Assembly (NCBI RefSeq): GCF_008373755.1
Contig: NZ_VUJV01000006.1
Coordinates: forward strand, 248,001 to 312,000
Source of the DNA: Nocardioides humilatus
Lineage (GTDB): Bacteria; Actinomycetota; Actinomycetes; Propionibacteriales; Nocardioidaceae
Direction: 5' to 3'
Length of the DNA stretch: 64,000 nucleotides
Shown here: in pieces, positions 8,364-18,146 of the stretch
Layout: each line of letters starts with the position of its first letter
Numbering within the stretch: the first letter of the stretch is position 1
Notes under the pieces: generated by a model
What the model saw: the letters and a program-made list of their open reading frames with translations, nothing else
What the model was told of the DNA's origin: nothing
The model's database searches: none
Position numbers and translations under genes: made by a program

Positions 8364-10541
8364 TCAGCGGATGAAGAGCATCTCCTGGTAGGTCGGCAGC
8401 GACCACAGGTCGTCGGCGACGACGGCCTCGAGGGCGTCGGCCGCCTCGCGGACCTTGAGCATCGCAGGGAGGACCGCGTCGCGGTAGTAGGTCGCCTCAG
8501 CGAGCCCCTCGTGACCGTGAGCACCGGCCTGCGCGGTGGAGAGCTCGGTGATGCTCGTGCGCAGGGCGGAGACCAGCTCCGACACGGCGACCAGGTCGGT
8601 CGTGTCGGCCTCGACGCCGGCGGCCTTGAGGGCAGCGACGTTGGAGGCGAGCTCGGTCTGGTAGCGGACCGAGGCCGGGAGGATCGTGGTCTTGGCGATC
8701 TCCTCGGTGAGGTTGGCCTCGACGTTGATCGTCATGACGTACTGCTCCACGCCGACCTCGAAGCGGGACTCGAGCTCGGCCTCGCTGAAGACGCCGTAGG
8801 TCGAGAAGAGCTTCAGGGCCTCGGGGGAGGTGTACTCCGGCAGGGCGTCGACCGTCGTACGCAGGTTCTTCAGCCCACGCTGCGCGGCCTCGGCGTGCCA
8901 CTCCTCGGAGTAGCCGTTGCCGTTGAAGACCACCGCACCGTGCTGCTCGACGATCTTCGCGAGGACCGACTGGACGGCCGCGTTGAACTCGGTGCCGGCG
9001 CTGATGGCGGCCTCGAGCTCGGTCGCGATGTAGTCGAGGGCCTCGGCCATGATCGTGTTGATCGTGACCATGGGGGCGGCCACCGTCTGGTTCGAGCCCG
9101 CGGCGCGGAACTCGAAACGGTTGCCGGTGAAGGCCATCGGCGAGGTGCGGTTGCGGTCGCCGGCGTCCTTGGTCAGGTCGGGCAGGGTGTCGACGCCCAC
9201 GGACAGGACGCCCTTCTGCTTCGACGAGGTGGCACCGCCCTTGGCGATCTGCTCGAAGACGTCCTGCAGCTGGTCGCCGAGGAAGATCGAGATGATCGCC
9301 GGCGGGGCCTCGTTGGCGCCCAGGCGGTGGTCATTGCCGGCCGAGGCGATCGAGAGGCGCAGCAGGCCGCCGTACTGGTGGACAGCGCGGATGACCGCGG
9401 CGCAGAAGACGAGGAACTGCGCGTTGTCGTGCGGGTTGTCACCGGGGTTGAGGAAGTTGCCCTGGTTGCCGTTGCCGAACGAGAAGTTGACGTGCTTGCC
9501 CGAGCCGTTGACGCCGGCGAACGGCTTCTCGTGGAAGAGGCACTCGAAGCCGTGCACCTTCGCGATCGACTTGAAGGTCGACATGAGCAGCTGCTGGTGG
9601 TCGGAGGCGAGGTTGGCCTTCTCGAAGACCGGGGCGATCTCGAACTGACCGGGGGCGACCTCGTTGTGGCGGGTCTTGGCCGGCACGCCGAGCTTGAACA
9701 GCGCGCGCTCGGTGTCGTGCATGAAGCCCAGGACCCGCTCGGGGATCGCGCCGAAGTAGTGGTCGTCGAACTCCTGGCCCTTCGGCGGCTTGGCGCCGAA
9801 CAGGGTGCGGCCCGTGTTGAGCAGGTCGGGGCGCGAGTTGACGAACGAGGTGTCGACCAGGAAGTACTCCTGCTCGGGACCGCAGTAGGACACGACGTTG
9901 TCGATGTCCTTGTGGCCGAAGAGCGCCAGCACACGCTGGGCCTGCTCCGACATCGCGTGCTGCGAGCGCAGCAGCGGGGTCTTGTGGTCCAGCGCCTCAC
10001 CGGTCATCGAGACGAAGATCGTCGGGATGCACAGGGTGTTGCCGTTGGGGTTCTCGAGGATGTAGGCCGGCGACTGGACGTCCCAGCCGGTGTAACCGCG
10101 CGCCTCGAACGTGGCGCGGATGCCGCCGTTGGGGAAGGAGGAGGCGTCGGGCTCGCCCTGGACCAGCGTCTTGCCGGAGAACTCCCACACGGCCGTGCCG
10201 TCGCCGACCGGCTCCATGAACGAGTCGTGCTTCTCGGCGGTCAGGCCCGTCAGCGGGTAGAAGACGTGCGCGTAGTGCGTGACGCCCTTCTCCATCGCCC
10301 AGTCCTTCATCGCCGAGGCGACGATGTCGGCGTTGGCGGGGTCGAGCTTCTCGCCCTTCTGGATCGTCGCGGCGACGGACTTGAAGACCGACTTCGGCAG
10401 GCGCTTCTGCATCACCGAGAGAGAGAAGACGTTCTCGCCGAAGATGGCGCCCGTCTTCTCGGCGACGTCAAAGAACGCGGCCGGAGCCTCGTTGGCCTCG
10501 ATGTCGCGGATCGCACCCAGGCGGGTCGGGTTCGCAGTCAT
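8364..10541 (-). CDS. glnN: Type III glutamine synthetase (GlnN-like)
   Basis: A 725-residue glutamine synthetase of the GSIII class, much longer than GSI and usually hexameric. Class signatures are [13 protein letters not shown] near the N-terminus, [25 protein letters not shown], the metal/ATP loop [16 protein letters not shown], and [11 protein letters not shown]. It lacks the GSI adenylylation loop, so control must be by transcription or another route. The ATG at 10541 follows AGGGAGAT. A TACGGT -10 box lies at 10598-10603 and a GlnR-like box at 10635-10650. The symbol follows common GSIII usage; the enzyme class itself is clear. Confidence 0.93.
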   Translation of the reverse strand: MTANPTRLGAIRDIEANEAPAAFFDVAEKTGAIFGENVFSLSVMQKRLPKSVFKSVAATIQKGEKLDPANADIVASAMKDWAMEKGVTHYAHVFYPLTGLTAEKHDSFMEPVGDGTAVWEFSGKTLVQGEPDASSFPNGGIRATFEARGYTGWDVQSPAYILENPNGNTLCIPTIFVSMTGEALDHKTPLLRSQHAMSEQAQRVLALFGHKDIDNVVSYCGPEQEYFLVDTSFVNSRPDLLNTGRTLFGAKPPKGQEFDDHYFGAIPERVLGFMHDTERALFKLGVPAKTRHNEVAPGQFEIAPVFEKANLASDHQQLLMSTFKSIAKVHGFECLFHEKPFAGVNGSGKHVNFSFGNGNQGNFLNPGDNPHDNAQFLVFCAAVIRAVHQYGGLLRLSIASAGNDHRLGANEAPPAIISIFLGDQLQDVFEQIAKGGATSSKQKGVLSVGVDTLPDLTKDAGDRNRTSPMAFTGNRFEFRAAGSNQTVAAPMVTINTIMAEALDYIATELEAAISAGTEFNAAVQSVLAKIVEQHGAVVFNGNGYSEEWHAEAAQRGLKNLRTTVDALPEYTSPEALKLFSTYGVFSEAELESRFEVGVEQYVMTINVEANLTEEIAKTTILPASVRYQTELASNVAALKAAGVEADTTDLVAVSELVSALRTSITELSTAQAGAHGHEGLAEATYYRDAVLPAMLKVREAADALEAVVADDLWSLPTYQEMLFIR

Positions 10542-10634
10542 GTGTGGATCTCCCTGGTGGTCGTGGCAAGCGCGCTCGCGCGAGCGACTTCCCGGTGACC
10601 GTAGGGTGTCCAGATTTCGCTTGATTGCCCGAAT

Positions 10635-10650
10635 GTTTCAGGGATGTAAC
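10635..10650 (-). promoter_or_regulatory. GlnR-like box upstream of the GSIII gene
   Basis: On the minus strand it reads GTTAC-N6-GAAAC (forward GTTTC 10635-10639, AGGGAT, GTAAC 10646-10650). This matches the GTnAC-N6-GaAAC GlnR consensus exactly. It lies about 42 bases upstream of the TACGGT -10 box centre, an activator-like position. Confidence 0.8.
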
Positions 10651-10656
10651 AGGTTT

Positions 10657-11091
10657 TTAGGCGCCGACGGTGGTCAGCTGCCGATAGGTGCTGAGGGTCA
10701 CCGTCGCGGTGCCGGCCATAAGGTCGTGCAGGCCCCGGCCGTCCTCGCGGAAGACGAGGGGAGGGATGACGAACGCGATCGCTGCCTGGCGAGCCAGGAG
10801 CGTCAGCGGGTTGTGGAGGGTGCCGTAGCCCTTGCTCGGTACGACGCGCAGCCGAGTCGCGAGCTTGCCGAACGAGCCGCCGAAGAACAGCGTGAAGAGC
10901 GCCGACTCGAGCACGTAGACGATCAGCGGCAGCAGGTCGGCGATCGTGGTGTGACCATCGGTGAGCGTCGTGACCCCGACGATCGCGACGGAGACCAGCG
11001 TCGAGGCCGCCCAATCGACGATCAGCGCGAGTGCCCGCTGGGCGAGCGACGCCGTCGGAAACGCCACCGAGCTGCCCGGGGCGACCGTCAT
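10657..11091 (-). CDS. RDD family membrane protein
   Basis: A 144-residue protein with three to four hydrophobic segments. It opens with LAQRALALIVDW, the R-D motif that names the family, and ends with a conserved GTATVTLST tail. The function of RDD proteins is mostly unknown; some act in ion or small-molecule transport. Its ATG shares one base with the stop of the DUF4191 gene (TGATG). The homologous pair lies between lipA and glnA1 in Mycobacterium tuberculosis (Rv2219-Rv2219A), so the arrangement is old. Confidence 0.85.
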   Translation of the reverse strand: MTVAPGSSVAFPTASLAQRALALIVDWAASTLVSVAIVGVTTLTDGHTTIADLLPLIVYVLESALFTLFFGGSFGKLATRLRVVPSKGYGTLHNPLTLLARQAAIAFVIPPLVFREDGRGLHDLMAGTATVTLSTYRQLTTVGA

Positions 11092-11807
11092 CAGCGACCC
11101 TTGAGGTTGCCGCGCATGCCCTTCATGCTCGTCGGCACCGGACCACGGGGGAGCGGGACCTTCGGGCGCTGGGCGTCGAGCGCCTTGAGGCGCTGCAGCA
11201 GGTCGGTCTGCTGAGCCGGTTTCACCTGGCGGCCGAGCTTCTGGATGTGGCGCACCAGCTTGGGGAGCGGCACCTGGCCGTCGCCCGAGCCGACCAGGAC
11301 TTCGTGGACCGGGAAGTCGGAGGCGACGCGCTCGTGCTTCTTGCGCTCGCTGAGCATCAGCTGGCGCAGGCGGTTGGGGTTGCCCTCGCCGACCAGGACG
11401 ATGCCCGGAGGGCCGACGACGCGGTGGACCATGTCCTGCTGCTTGGTGAAGCCGACGACCTCCTCGACCTGCCAGCCGCGGCGCAGCATGCTGAGCGCGC
11501 GCGCACCAGCACCCACCTGGCCGTCGAGCCGGTTATAGGCCGCCCGCTGGGCCCGGCGGCTGAAGACGATCATCATGCCGAGGAAACCGAGCAGGACGCC
11601 GCCGATGATGGCCATGACCAGGGCGAAGGTGCCCTTGCCGGGGAGCGCCCAGAAGATGCCGAAGCCGATGCCGCCAAAGACCAGGAAGGCGAGCAGCATG
11701 TAGAGGCCGATCCGGCGGTCGACCTGCTTGGTCATCCGGTAGGTCTCGAGGATCTGCCGGCGCCGGCTCATCGTCGACGGGTCAAGCGGCGGGGTGCTGC
11801 TGCTCAT
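11091..11807 (-). CDS. DUF4191 family membrane protein
   Basis: A 238-residue protein with a basic N-terminus ([15 protein letters not shown]), two membrane helices (about residues 35-80), and a cytoplasmic part containing [13 protein letters not shown] and [19 protein letters not shown]. The family is found next to lipA in actinobacteria and has no assigned role. The start ATG overlaps the lipA stop (ATGA, 11804-11807), so it is translated together with lipoate synthase. Confidence 0.85.
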   Translation of the reverse strand: MSSSTPPLDPSTMSRRRQILETYRMTKQVDRRIGLYMLLAFLVFGGIGFGIFWALPGKGTFALVMAIIGGVLLGFLGMMIVFSRRAQRAAYNRLDGQVGAGARALSMLRRGWQVEEVVGFTKQQDMVHRVVGPPGIVLVGEGNPNRLRQLMLSERKKHERVASDFPVHEVLVGSGDGQVPLPKLVRHIQKLGRQVKPAQQTDLLQRLKALDAQRPKVPLPRGPVPTSMKGMRGNLKGR

Positions 11808-12760
11808 GCGTGGCTGTCCTGCATCTCGGTGTGGGCTTCACGGGTCTCGAGCGCCTGACGGTACAGGCGTCCGGCGCGGTAGGACGAACGCACCAGCGGT
11901 CCTGAGAGGACCCCGGCGAAGCCGAGCTCCATCGCCTCGGCCTGGAGCTCCACGAACTCCTCGGGCTTCACCCAGCGCTCGACGGGGTGGTGACGTAGCG
12001 ACGGGCGGAGGTACTGCGTGATCGTCAGCAACTCGCAGCCGGCGTCGTGGAGGTCGACCATCGCCTGGCTGATCTCCTCGCGAGTCTCACCCATACCGAG
12101 GATCAGGTTGGACTTGGTGACCAGTCCGAAAGCCCGCGCCTGGGTGATCACGTCGAGTGACCGCTCGTAGCGGAAGGCCGGCCGGATCCGCTTGAAGATC
12201 CGCGGGACCGTCTCGACGTTGTGCGCGAGCACCTCGGGGCGCGACTCGAAGACCTCGGCGAGCAGGTCGGGCTGCCCGTTGAAGTCGGGGATCAGGTTCT
12301 CGACACCAGTGCCGGGGTTGAGCTCGTGGATCGCGCGCACGGTCTCGGCGTAGAGCCAGGCACCGCCATCCTCGAGGTCGTCGCGGGCGACGCCGGTGAT
12401 GGTGGCGTAGCGCAGCTCCATCTTCTGGACCGACTCGGCGACCCGGCGCGGCTCGTCACGGTCGAGCGGCTGGGGCTTGCCGGTGTCGATCTGGCAGAAG
12501 TCGCAGCGTCGCGTGCACTGGTCACCGCCGATGAGGAACGTCGCCTCGCGGTCCTCCCAACACTCGAAGATGTTGGGACAGCCGGCTTCCTGGCAGACGG
12601 TGTGCAGACCCTCGGACTTCACCAGGCTCTGCAGGGCCGTGTATTCCGGCCCCATCTTCGCCCTGGTCTTGATCCAGGAGGGTTTCCGTTCGATCGGGGT
12701 CTCCGCGTTGCGGACCTCGAGACGGAGGAGCTTGCGGCCTTCCGGGGTGGGCGCTGACAC
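11804..12760 (-). CDS. lipA: Lipoyl synthase
   Basis: Radical SAM enzyme that inserts two sulfurs into octanoyl-lysine on E2 and H proteins; 318 residues from the chosen start. The auxiliary cluster cysteines are C56, C61 and C67 ([14 protein letters not shown]). The radical SAM cluster CxxxCxxC is C82, C86, C89 (CTRRCDFC). [14 protein letters not shown] is typical of the C-terminus. The GTG at 12760 ([12 protein letters not shown]) is preferred over GTG 12808 because a TACCCT -10 box lies exactly 7 bases upstream, as expected for a leaderless transcript. The later start also gives the usual length. lipB lies upstream, separated by an ABC transporter pair. Confidence 0.96.
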   Translation of the reverse strand: MSAPTPEGRKLLRLEVRNAETPIERKPSWIKTRAKMGPEYTALQSLVKSEGLHTVCQEAGCPNIFECWEDREATFLIGGDQCTRRCDFCQIDTGKPQPLDRDEPRRVAESVQKMELRYATITGVARDDLEDGGAWLYAETVRAIHELNPGTGVENLIPDFNGQPDLLAEVFESRPEVLAHNVETVPRIFKRIRPAFRYERSLDVITQARAFGLVTKSNLILGMGETREEISQAMVDLHDAGCELLTITQYLRPSLRHHPVERWVKPEEFVELQAEAMELGFAGVLSGPLVRSSYRAGRLYRQALETREAHTEMQDSHA

Positions 12761-12767
12761 GTCGGCA

Positions 12768-12773
12768 AGGGTA
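12768..12773 (-). promoter_or_regulatory. -10 box of a leaderless lipA promoter
   Basis: TACCCT on the minus strand, 7 bases before GTG 12760, with no convincing Shine-Dalgarno sequence. The spacing puts the transcription start at or next to the GTG. Confidence 0.55.
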
Positions 12774-12826
12774 CTCCGCAGGTGGTCTGGATCCCGCTTC
12801 GCCGTCACCCTCCGCGGACGCGGCCG

Positions 12827-13812
12827 CTAGGGCACGTCGCGCCGGTGGAACGACGCCACGGACGCGGCCGCGAAGAGGGCGAGTCCGGTGCCGAGGAACC
12901 ACAGCGCGCGGCCGATCGGCAACGTCTTCTCGACCTCGCAGAACTGGCCCGGTTCGGCCCCTCCGGGGCATGGCGCATCGGTCCAGTAGGTGGCGCCGTC
13001 GAGGATGACGGCGGCGACGTTGAGGCCCGGGTTCCAGACCGAGTCGATGCCGATCACCGCCAGCACGATGCCGCCGGCGACGCTCGCCGCCAGGAGTACG
13101 CCGAGCGCCGCGACCGTGCTCCGGAAGAGCATCGTGAGGGCGTAGCCCGCAAGGGCTGCGGCGCCTGCCATGCCGGCGCCACGCCACCCGCTCTGGAAGC
13201 AGTCGAGGAGCAGCCCGTGGCCGGTCTCGATGTCGCGGCCGTGCGCGACCAGCGCCATGACGGCCCAGAACCCGGTGACGACGGCTGCGGCTAAGGCGGC
13301 CGCCAGTGCGGTCACGACGCCGGCCTTCGCGGCCCAGACCCGCGGCCGACGGGGCTCGAAGAGCAGCTGGTTGCTGACCGAGCCGCTGGCCCAGTCGTGG
13401 CCGGCGAAGGTGGTGCCGGCCAGCATCATCAGGATGGACAGCAGGATCACGATGGCGAGGCCGGAGCCCTCGTCGCGCTGGGAGGCGAGGTCGAGGGGGT
13501 TCCAGTAGGTGAACCACTCCGCCTTGGGGAGCACGTTGTCCGCGCACACCGACTCGACGTCATCGGGGACCTGCGACCCGAACCATTCGTCCGGGTGGTT
13601 GATGCACCGCCTGAGGTCACGCTGGATGTAGGGCTGCTTCGCCTCCGCGTCGGCCTGCGCCTGGGCCGAGGCGAGGGCGTCGTCGGACGGCGGTCGGGTG
13701 TTGAGGATGGTCGCGACGCCGATGACCATCGGGATCGCCACGGCGAGGACCAGGATGACCAGCACCGCCCGGCGGCTGAGGAAACGGATCAGCTCGACCC
13801 GGAAGAGCCTGC

Positions 13813-13816
<4 letters not shown>
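12827..13816 (-). CDS. ABC transporter permease (ABC-2 type)
   Basis: A 329-residue membrane protein with a first membrane helix after a basic N-terminus (RRAVLVILVLAVAIPMVIG). An extracellular loop of about 100 residues contains two cysteines (RRCINHPDEW, VESVCADN). Five further helices follow, as in ABC-2 permeases. It pairs with the ATPase upstream (ATGA overlap, 13813-13816). The substrate is unknown. The pair interrupts the lipB-lipA order seen in mycobacteria, so it is probably a lineage-specific insertion rather than a lipoate function. Confidence 0.85.
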
Positions 13817-14760
<944 letters not shown>

Positions 14761-14831
14761 CCGAGAACTCCTTCTTTCCGTCCGATCACGAACAACCAGA
14801 CGATCTGACCACGGAAAAGGTTGGGTGGCCG

Positions 14832-15563
14832 TCAGGCGCTCGGGGACAGCAGGTGAATCTTCGGGGCATGGCCCGGTTCGGGACGGGCCTCGTAGTCGGG
14901 CGTCGCGTCGTAGGCCTGCCAGGCCAGGAGCTCGTTGAGGTGCTGGCGCACCGACGGCAGCACCTCGGCCACGGTCACGTCGCGGCCCAGCTCGGTGCTG
15001 AGGCTCGTCACGCCGGCGTCGGCGATGCCGCAGGGGACGAAGCGGTCGTACCAGCCGAGGTCCACGTCGCAGTTGATCGCGAAGCCGTGCATGGTGACGC
15101 CGCGGCTGACCCGGATGCCGAGGGCCGCGATCTTGCGCTCCGGTCCGCGGGCGTCGGCCTGCAGCCAGACGCCGCTGCGGCCCGGGACGCGCGCGGTGGT
15201 GACGCCGAAGTCGGCGCAGACCGCGATCAGCGCCTCCTCGACGCGGCGGACGTAGTCGACGACCTTCACGTGGTCGGGCAGCCGGACGATCGGGTAGCCG
15301 ACCAGCTGACCCGGACCGTGGAACGTGATCTTGCCGCCGCGGTCGACGTCGATGACCTGGGCGCCGCCCGGATCAGCCGGGCGCTCGTGCGGGTCGGTGC
15401 GCTTGCCAGCGGTGAAGACAGGTGGGTGCTCGAGGAGCAGCACGGTGGCGGGCCGATCGCCTGCGACGACCTCCGCGTGGATCTCCCGCTGGAGGTCCCA
15501 GGCCGCGAGGTAGTCGATCGCGTCGGCCCCGAGGCCGGCCTCCCGGAAGTCCAGATCCGTCAC
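14832..15563 (-). CDS. lipB: Lipoyl(octanoyl) transferase
   Basis: Transfers octanoyl from acyl carrier protein to the lysine of lipoyl domains; 243 residues. Signatures are [14 protein letters not shown], the [15 protein letters not shown] loop, and the catalytic pair Lys144 ([10 protein letters not shown]) and Cys178 ([15 protein letters not shown]). The GTG start at 15563 gives MTDLDF. A TACCCT -10 box lies 6 bases upstream (15570-15575), again suggesting a leaderless message. It supplies the substrate for LipA and, through it, the E2 protein encoded at 18147-19904. Confidence 0.96.
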   Translation of the reverse strand: MTDLDFREAGLGADAIDYLAAWDLQREIHAEVVAGDRPATVLLLEHPPVFTAGKRTDPHERPADPGGAQVIDVDRGGKITFHGPGQLVGYPIVRLPDHVKVVDYVRRVEEALIAVCADFGVTTARVPGRSGVWLQADARGPERKIAALGIRVSRGVTMHGFAINCDVDLGWYDRFVPCGIADAGVTSLSTELGRDVTVAEVLPSVRQHLNELLAWQAYDATPDYEARPEPGHAPKIHLLSPSA

Positions 15564-15569
15564 GGGTCG

Positions 15570-15575
15570 AGGGTA
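15570..15575 (-). promoter_or_regulatory. -10 box of a leaderless lipB promoter
   Basis: TACCCT on the minus strand, 6 bases from the GTG start, the same hexamer as before lipA. No ribosome site is visible. Confidence 0.5.
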
Positions 15576-15633
15576 CCCGCCGGCCTGTGGATGACCGGAT
15601 GCGCTCCGGCGGCATCGTCGGTAGGACTGGGGC

Positions 15634-16173
15634 ATGCTGCGCGTGATGGTCGGCCTCGCCGTCGTGGTTGCGATCCTCGCGACGGTCACGACCACGCTCG
15701 CCCGTCACGCGGCCGGTCCCGACGATCCGGACGAGGTCGTTGTCAGCGCCCGCGCGACCGACCCGCTGGCCGTGCTGCACGCGTGGGACAGGGAGCGCTC
15801 GGCAGCCTGGGCCCGCGGCGACGTGGCGGCGTTGCGAGGGCTCTACCTGCGTGGCGCGCGGGCAGGGGAGCGCGACGTGGCGATGCTTCGCGACTGGAAG
15901 AACCGCGGCTTCCGGGTGCGGCGGATGTCGATGCAGGTGGTCGCCTACGACGTGCGCGTCCGGACCCCGGGGCGCCTGGTGGTGCTGGTGACCGACCGAC
16001 TGGCCGATGCGGTCGCGGTGCCGGTCAGCGGTGGACCGGCCCGGAGCCTCCCGAGCGACGGGTTGACGACGCGGCGGGTGGCGTTCCGCCGTACTGCTGG
16101 AGGGTGGGTGGTGGCGTCGGTCTACGCCAGGCCGCTGGCCAGCACCGCGGCCACGTCGGGGTCGGCGAACTGA
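15634..16173 (+). CDS. Small membrane-anchored or secreted protein of unknown function
   Basis: A 179-residue protein with an N-terminal hydrophobic segment ([19 protein letters not shown]) that could be a signal anchor. The soluble part contains [25 protein letters not shown], resembling the start of SnoaL/NTF2-like or Mce-associated folds, then strands rich in Val and Arg. No catalytic motif is recognised. The start lies 71 bases from lipB (divergent). Its last 52 bases overlap the 3' end of the convergent epimerase gene. Confidence 0.65.
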   Translation: MLRVMVGLAVVVAILATVTTTLARHAAGPDDPDEVVVSARATDPLAVLHAWDRERSAAWARGDVAALRGLYLRGARAGERDVAMLRDWKNRGFRVRRMSMQVVAYDVRVRTPGRLVVLVTDRLADAVAVPVSGGPARSLPSDGLTTRRVAFRRTAGGWVVASVYARPLASTAATSGSAN

Positions 16174-17021
16174 TAGCCGAGGTCGAGCAGCGCCTGCGGT
16201 CGCGTGTTCAGCGAGCCGAGCAGCTCCGTCGAGACGCGGCCGGCGGCGGCCTTGATGAACGGACCAGGTACGGCGGCGAAGGCCGGTCGGTGGAGAGCGT
16301 CGGCCAGCGCCCGGGTGAACTCCGCGTTGGTCGGCGTCTCGACGCAGCAGAGGTTGACCGGGCCGTCAGCCGTGGGGTGCTCGGCGAGGTAGGCAACGGC
16401 ACCGACCCAGTCGCGCAGCGAGATCATCGGCATGTACTGCCGTCCGTTGCCCAGCTTGCCGCCGAGCCCGGCCTTGAAGAGCAGGCGCAGCTGCTGCAGC
16501 GGTGCGCTCGACTTGTCCATGACGGGTGTGGTGCGGAGGTAGGCCACGCGCGCACCGGCGTCGACGGCCGGCCGTGCCGCGGCCTGCCAGTCGCGGCACA
16601 CGTTGGTCATCAGGCTGTGGCCGCGCGTGTCGGCGTCTTCGGTCAGGGTGGTGGCGCCGTGGTCGCCGTACCAGGCGATGGCGTTGCCGGCGAGGAAGAG
16701 CGGCGGCTGGGGTGCGGCTGCGATCGCCTCGGCGAGGACCGCGGTCGTCCGCACCCGTGAGTCGTGCAGCGACTGCGACCACTTCTTGGAGTGCGGGTTG
16801 CCCAGGGTCGGTGAGCCCGCCAGGTTGATCACGACGTCGGCCGCCGCCACCAGTTCGCGGTCGACCTGGTCACTGTAGGGATCCCATGGCGACTCGTCGG
16901 GCTGCTGGGTCGGGCGTCGCACCAAAGCTGTCACCTGATGCCCGCGCTGCTCGAGCTCGGTCCGGAGGTGCGTGCCCAGGAAACCGGAGCCGCCAGCCAT
17001 GACGATCGTCAGTGCACCCAT
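16122..17021 (-). CDS. TIGR01777 family epimerase-like SDR protein
   Basis: A 299-residue NAD(P)-binding protein of the extended SDR group. It has GGSGFLGTHL for the nucleotide, NLAGSP, SRVRTTAVLAEAI, and the family end ADALHRPAFAAVPG followed by the conserved C-terminal [13 protein letters not shown]. The biological role of TIGR01777 proteins is not settled. The M. tuberculosis homologue (Rv2216) sits between dlaT and lipB, and here too it lies between sucB and lipB, which hints at a link to lipoate-dependent metabolism. The ATG at 17021 is preceded by AGGAG and a CAGGGT -10-like hexamer. Confidence 0.88.
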   Translation of the reverse strand: MGALTIVMAGGSGFLGTHLRTELEQRGHQVTALVRRPTQQPDESPWDPYSDQVDRELVAAADVVINLAGSPTLGNPHSKKWSQSLHDSRVRTTAVLAEAIAAAPQPPLFLAGNAIAWYGDHGATTLTEDADTRGHSLMTNVCRDWQAAARPAVDAGARVAYLRTTPVMDKSSAPLQQLRLLFKAGLGGKLGNGRQYMPMISLRDWVGAVAYLAEHPTADGPVNLCCVETPTNAEFTRALADALHRPAFAAVPGPFIKAAAGRVSTELLGSLNTRPQALLDLGYQFADPDVAAVLASGLA

Positions 17022-17102
17022 GGCTCCTACCCTGCCACGCGAGCGGATATGAGAACCTGTGGCCCGCTCGGAGTGCCGGGCCGCATCGGGAGGACCTGGA
17101 AC

Positions 17103-18083
17103 GTGAAGCACCACTGGGGGGCACGGCTGCGCGCCGTCCTACTCGCCACCACCTGCGCGTTGGCGCTCGCCGCCTGCGATGGCAAGCCGACCAGCGGGAA
17201 GGCAGCGCCGCCGATGGATGCGCCTGCGACACCGTCCTCGACCAGCGCGACGCCGACCACCGACCCCAGCATCGATGATCCCGTCGACGACGACGCCCCT
17301 GAGGGTGAGGTCGCGATCCTGGACCATGGTGACGGCGACCGAGTGTTGCTCGCCCTGCAGCTGACCGAGGGCGACCATGCGACCACCACGATGCAGATGA
17401 CGTTGACGATGCGTGCACCTGGCGTGCCCGTCCCGCCGATCCCGATGACCATGACCATGTCGTCGGAGGTCGTCGACGTCGCGGACGACGTCTTCACCGT
17501 GCAGTCCGTCTACGCGGGGATCGAGATCGACGACGCGGGCCTGCCCGCCGAAATGGTCGACCCGATGAGGTCGGCGATGAGCGGCCTGGACGGCATGAGC
17601 ATGACGTTCGAATACGGACCCACGGGCGAGGTCCTGGACACGGACTTCGACCTGCCCGACGACGCGCCGCCGACGACCCGCCAGATGCTCGAACAGCTCA
17701 CCGGCAGCATGACCGAGATCGGGATGGCCTTCCCCGACGAGCCGATCGGCGAGGGTGCGACCTGGCGCAAGGTGGGCACGACGGATGTGTCGGGCGCATC
17801 GATGGTCCAGACGACGACCTATCACCTCGACGAGCTCGACGGCCTGGACTACCGGGTCAGCCTCGAGACGACCGGCACGTTGGAGGCGCCGGACGCGGGC
17901 AGCATCGTCACGTTCGCGAACGGATCGATGACCAACACCGGTCGGTTCGAGGGCTCGCTGACGCAGGTCCTCCCGCTGAAGGCGTCGACACACGGGGTCA
18001 CCAGGATGGGCATGGAGGCGGCAGGACAGCGCATCCGGATGACGACCACCATCGACATCGAGATGACGACCGAGACCGACTGA
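17103..18083 (+). CDS. Secreted lipoprotein of unknown function
   Basis: A 326-residue protein with a lipoprotein signal: a basic start, a hydrophobic core and the lipobox LAAC about 25 residues in. A low-complexity Pro/Thr/Ser/Asp linker follows (PATPSSTSATPTTDP). The mature domain is rich in methionine and threonine, with alternating patterns such as MTMTMSSE and MQMTLTM, suggesting a beta-barrel or lipid-binding fold. The GTG at 17103 has GGGAGGA upstream. The longer frame upstream runs into the divergent epimerase gene and lacks a signal. It is followed by a strong two-way terminator. Confidence 0.8.
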   Translation: MKHHWGARLRAVLLATTCALALAACDGKPTSGKAAPPMDAPATPSSTSATPTTDPSIDDPVDDDAPEGEVAILDHGDGDRVLLALQLTEGDHATTTMQMTLTMRAPGVPVPPIPMTMTMSSEVVDVADDVFTVQSVYAGIEIDDAGLPAEMVDPMRSAMSGLDGMSMTFEYGPTGEVLDTDFDLPDDAPPTTRQMLEQLTGSMTEIGMAFPDEPIGEGATWRKVGTTDVSGASMVQTTTYHLDELDGLDYRVSLETTGTLEAPDAGSIVTFANGSMTNTGRFEGSLTQVLPLKASTHGVTRMGMEAAGQRIRMTTTIDIEMTTETD

Positions 18084-18087
18084 CGAA

Positions 18088-18131
18088 CGCCGACGGCGGC
18101 CGTCCCCGAGTGGGAACGGCCGCCGTCGGCG
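18088..18131. terminator. Bidirectional terminator between the lipoprotein gene and sucB
   Basis: A 16-bp perfect inverted repeat (18088-18103 with 18116-18131, GC-rich arms beginning CGCCGACGG) around a 12-base loop. It lies 4 bases after one stop and 15 after the other, so it serves both converging genes. Confidence 0.85.
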
Positions 18132-18146
18132 TCGTGGTGGGGGTGC

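Noticed and set aside
8511-10598. Long plus-strand frame opposite the GSIII gene
   Set aside because: Shadow of a highly conserved enzyme; no recognisable domain and no ribosome site.
15634-16173. Calling the small anchored protein an Mce-associated or SnoaL-like protein
   Set aside because: Only one helix region resembles that fold; without a profile search the call cannot be supported.
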